DNA from: an uncultured Mycoplasmatota bacterium
GTDB lineage: Bacteria; Bacillota_I; Bacilli_A; RF39; UBA660
Direction: 5' to 3'
DNA: 5,073 bases
Assembly: GCA_948469295.1 (NCBI GenBank)
Contig: CAOKLK010000062.1
Span: forward strand, 1 to 5,073
This document shows, in pieces, positions 4,967 to 5,073 of the stretch. Numbering within the stretch: position 1 is the first letter of the stretch; each line of letters starts with the position of its first letter. A program made the translations under genes and the position numbers. Below the pieces are notes generated by a model, which saw nothing but the letters and a program-made list of their open reading frames with translations, was not told the origin of the DNA and ran no database searches.

Positions 4967-5073
4967 ATCTTGTTCTTTTTTTTGTAAATACATCTGTAAC
5001 AAATTCTTTATCATGATTTAGATAAATATTTACTTCTTTTTGAAGATCTTCTAATACGTTTCCTTTTATTTCT
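4965..5073 (-). CDS. C-terminal end of an unrecognised gene (partial, from right edge)
   Basis: The frame entering from the right edge at 5072 is open for 35 codons and ends in TAA (4967-4965) followed in frame by TAG, overlapping a strong terminator. The other two frames hit stops. The visible tail contains VLEDLQKEVNIYL and later EFVTDVF, a mixed charged/hydrophobic, probably helical stretch. It finishes with a basic KKRTR end suggestive of a cytoplasmic, perhaps nucleic-acid-associated, protein. I considered PrfB and SecA, which neighbour ftsE in Bacillus. The tail does not look like PrfB and lacks the Cys-rich end typical of SecA, so I leave it unassigned. Confidence 0.75.
   Translation of the reverse strand, partial: EIKGNVLEDLQKEVNIYLNHDKEFVTDVFTKKRTR

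Overview
This 5,073-base window is A+T-rich (only about a third G+C by eye). All six clear genes, and a seventh start at the left edge, lie on the minus strand, so it reads from right to left. UGA is used as a stop codon (ftsX) and TGG encodes Trp, which fits the standard bacterial code. FtsE/FtsX, a secreted coiled-coil M23 peptidase, WhiA and a YitT-family protein together point to a low-G+C Gram-positive bacterium (Bacillota). The A+T bias and compact layout would suit an uncultured gut Bacilli-type lineage, but that is inference.

Layout in transcription order. (1) 5072-4965: the last 35 residues of an unrecognised protein, ending in tandem stops that run into a textbook intrinsic terminator (4966-4943). 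(2) 4964-4815: an intergenic gap holding that terminator and a good sigma-A-type promoter for the next gene. (3) 4814-3909: a YitT-family membrane protein. (4) 3908-3868: a short gap with an extended -10 promoter and a strong ribosome binding site for ftsE. (5) 3867-1084: a tightly overlapped three-gene operon of ftsE (TTG start), ftsX and a secreted coiled-coil M23 endopeptidase, closed by a strong terminator (1080-1057). (6) 1023-100: whiA, whose only visible promoter is squeezed between that terminator and its own ribosome binding site. (7) 99-45: a short gap with another extended -10 element, followed by the first 14 codons of an unrecognised gene running off the left edge.

How the genes fit together: FtsE (ATPase) and FtsX (membrane subunit) form the division complex that, in other bacteria, mechanically gates a peptidoglycan hydrolase outside the cell through a coiled-coil partner (EnvC in E. 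coli, PcsB in pneumococcus, CwlO in B. subtilis). Here the third gene encodes both the coiled coil and an M23 domain with all expected zinc ligands, and its start is fused to the ftsX stop. The simplest reading is a self-contained FtsEX-hydrolase module. WhiA, a DNA-binding protein tied to division and chromosome segregation in Bacillus and to sporulation septation in Streptomyces, follows directly, without rapZ or yvcK upstream of it in this window.

I see no mobile element, CRISPR array, tRNA or rRNA gene, or unknown multi-gene system. The points worth a second look are the hydrolase architecture with its two cysteine pairs, the overlapping tandem start/stop signals, the compressed promoters with very short leaders, and the two unidentified partial genes at the edges.
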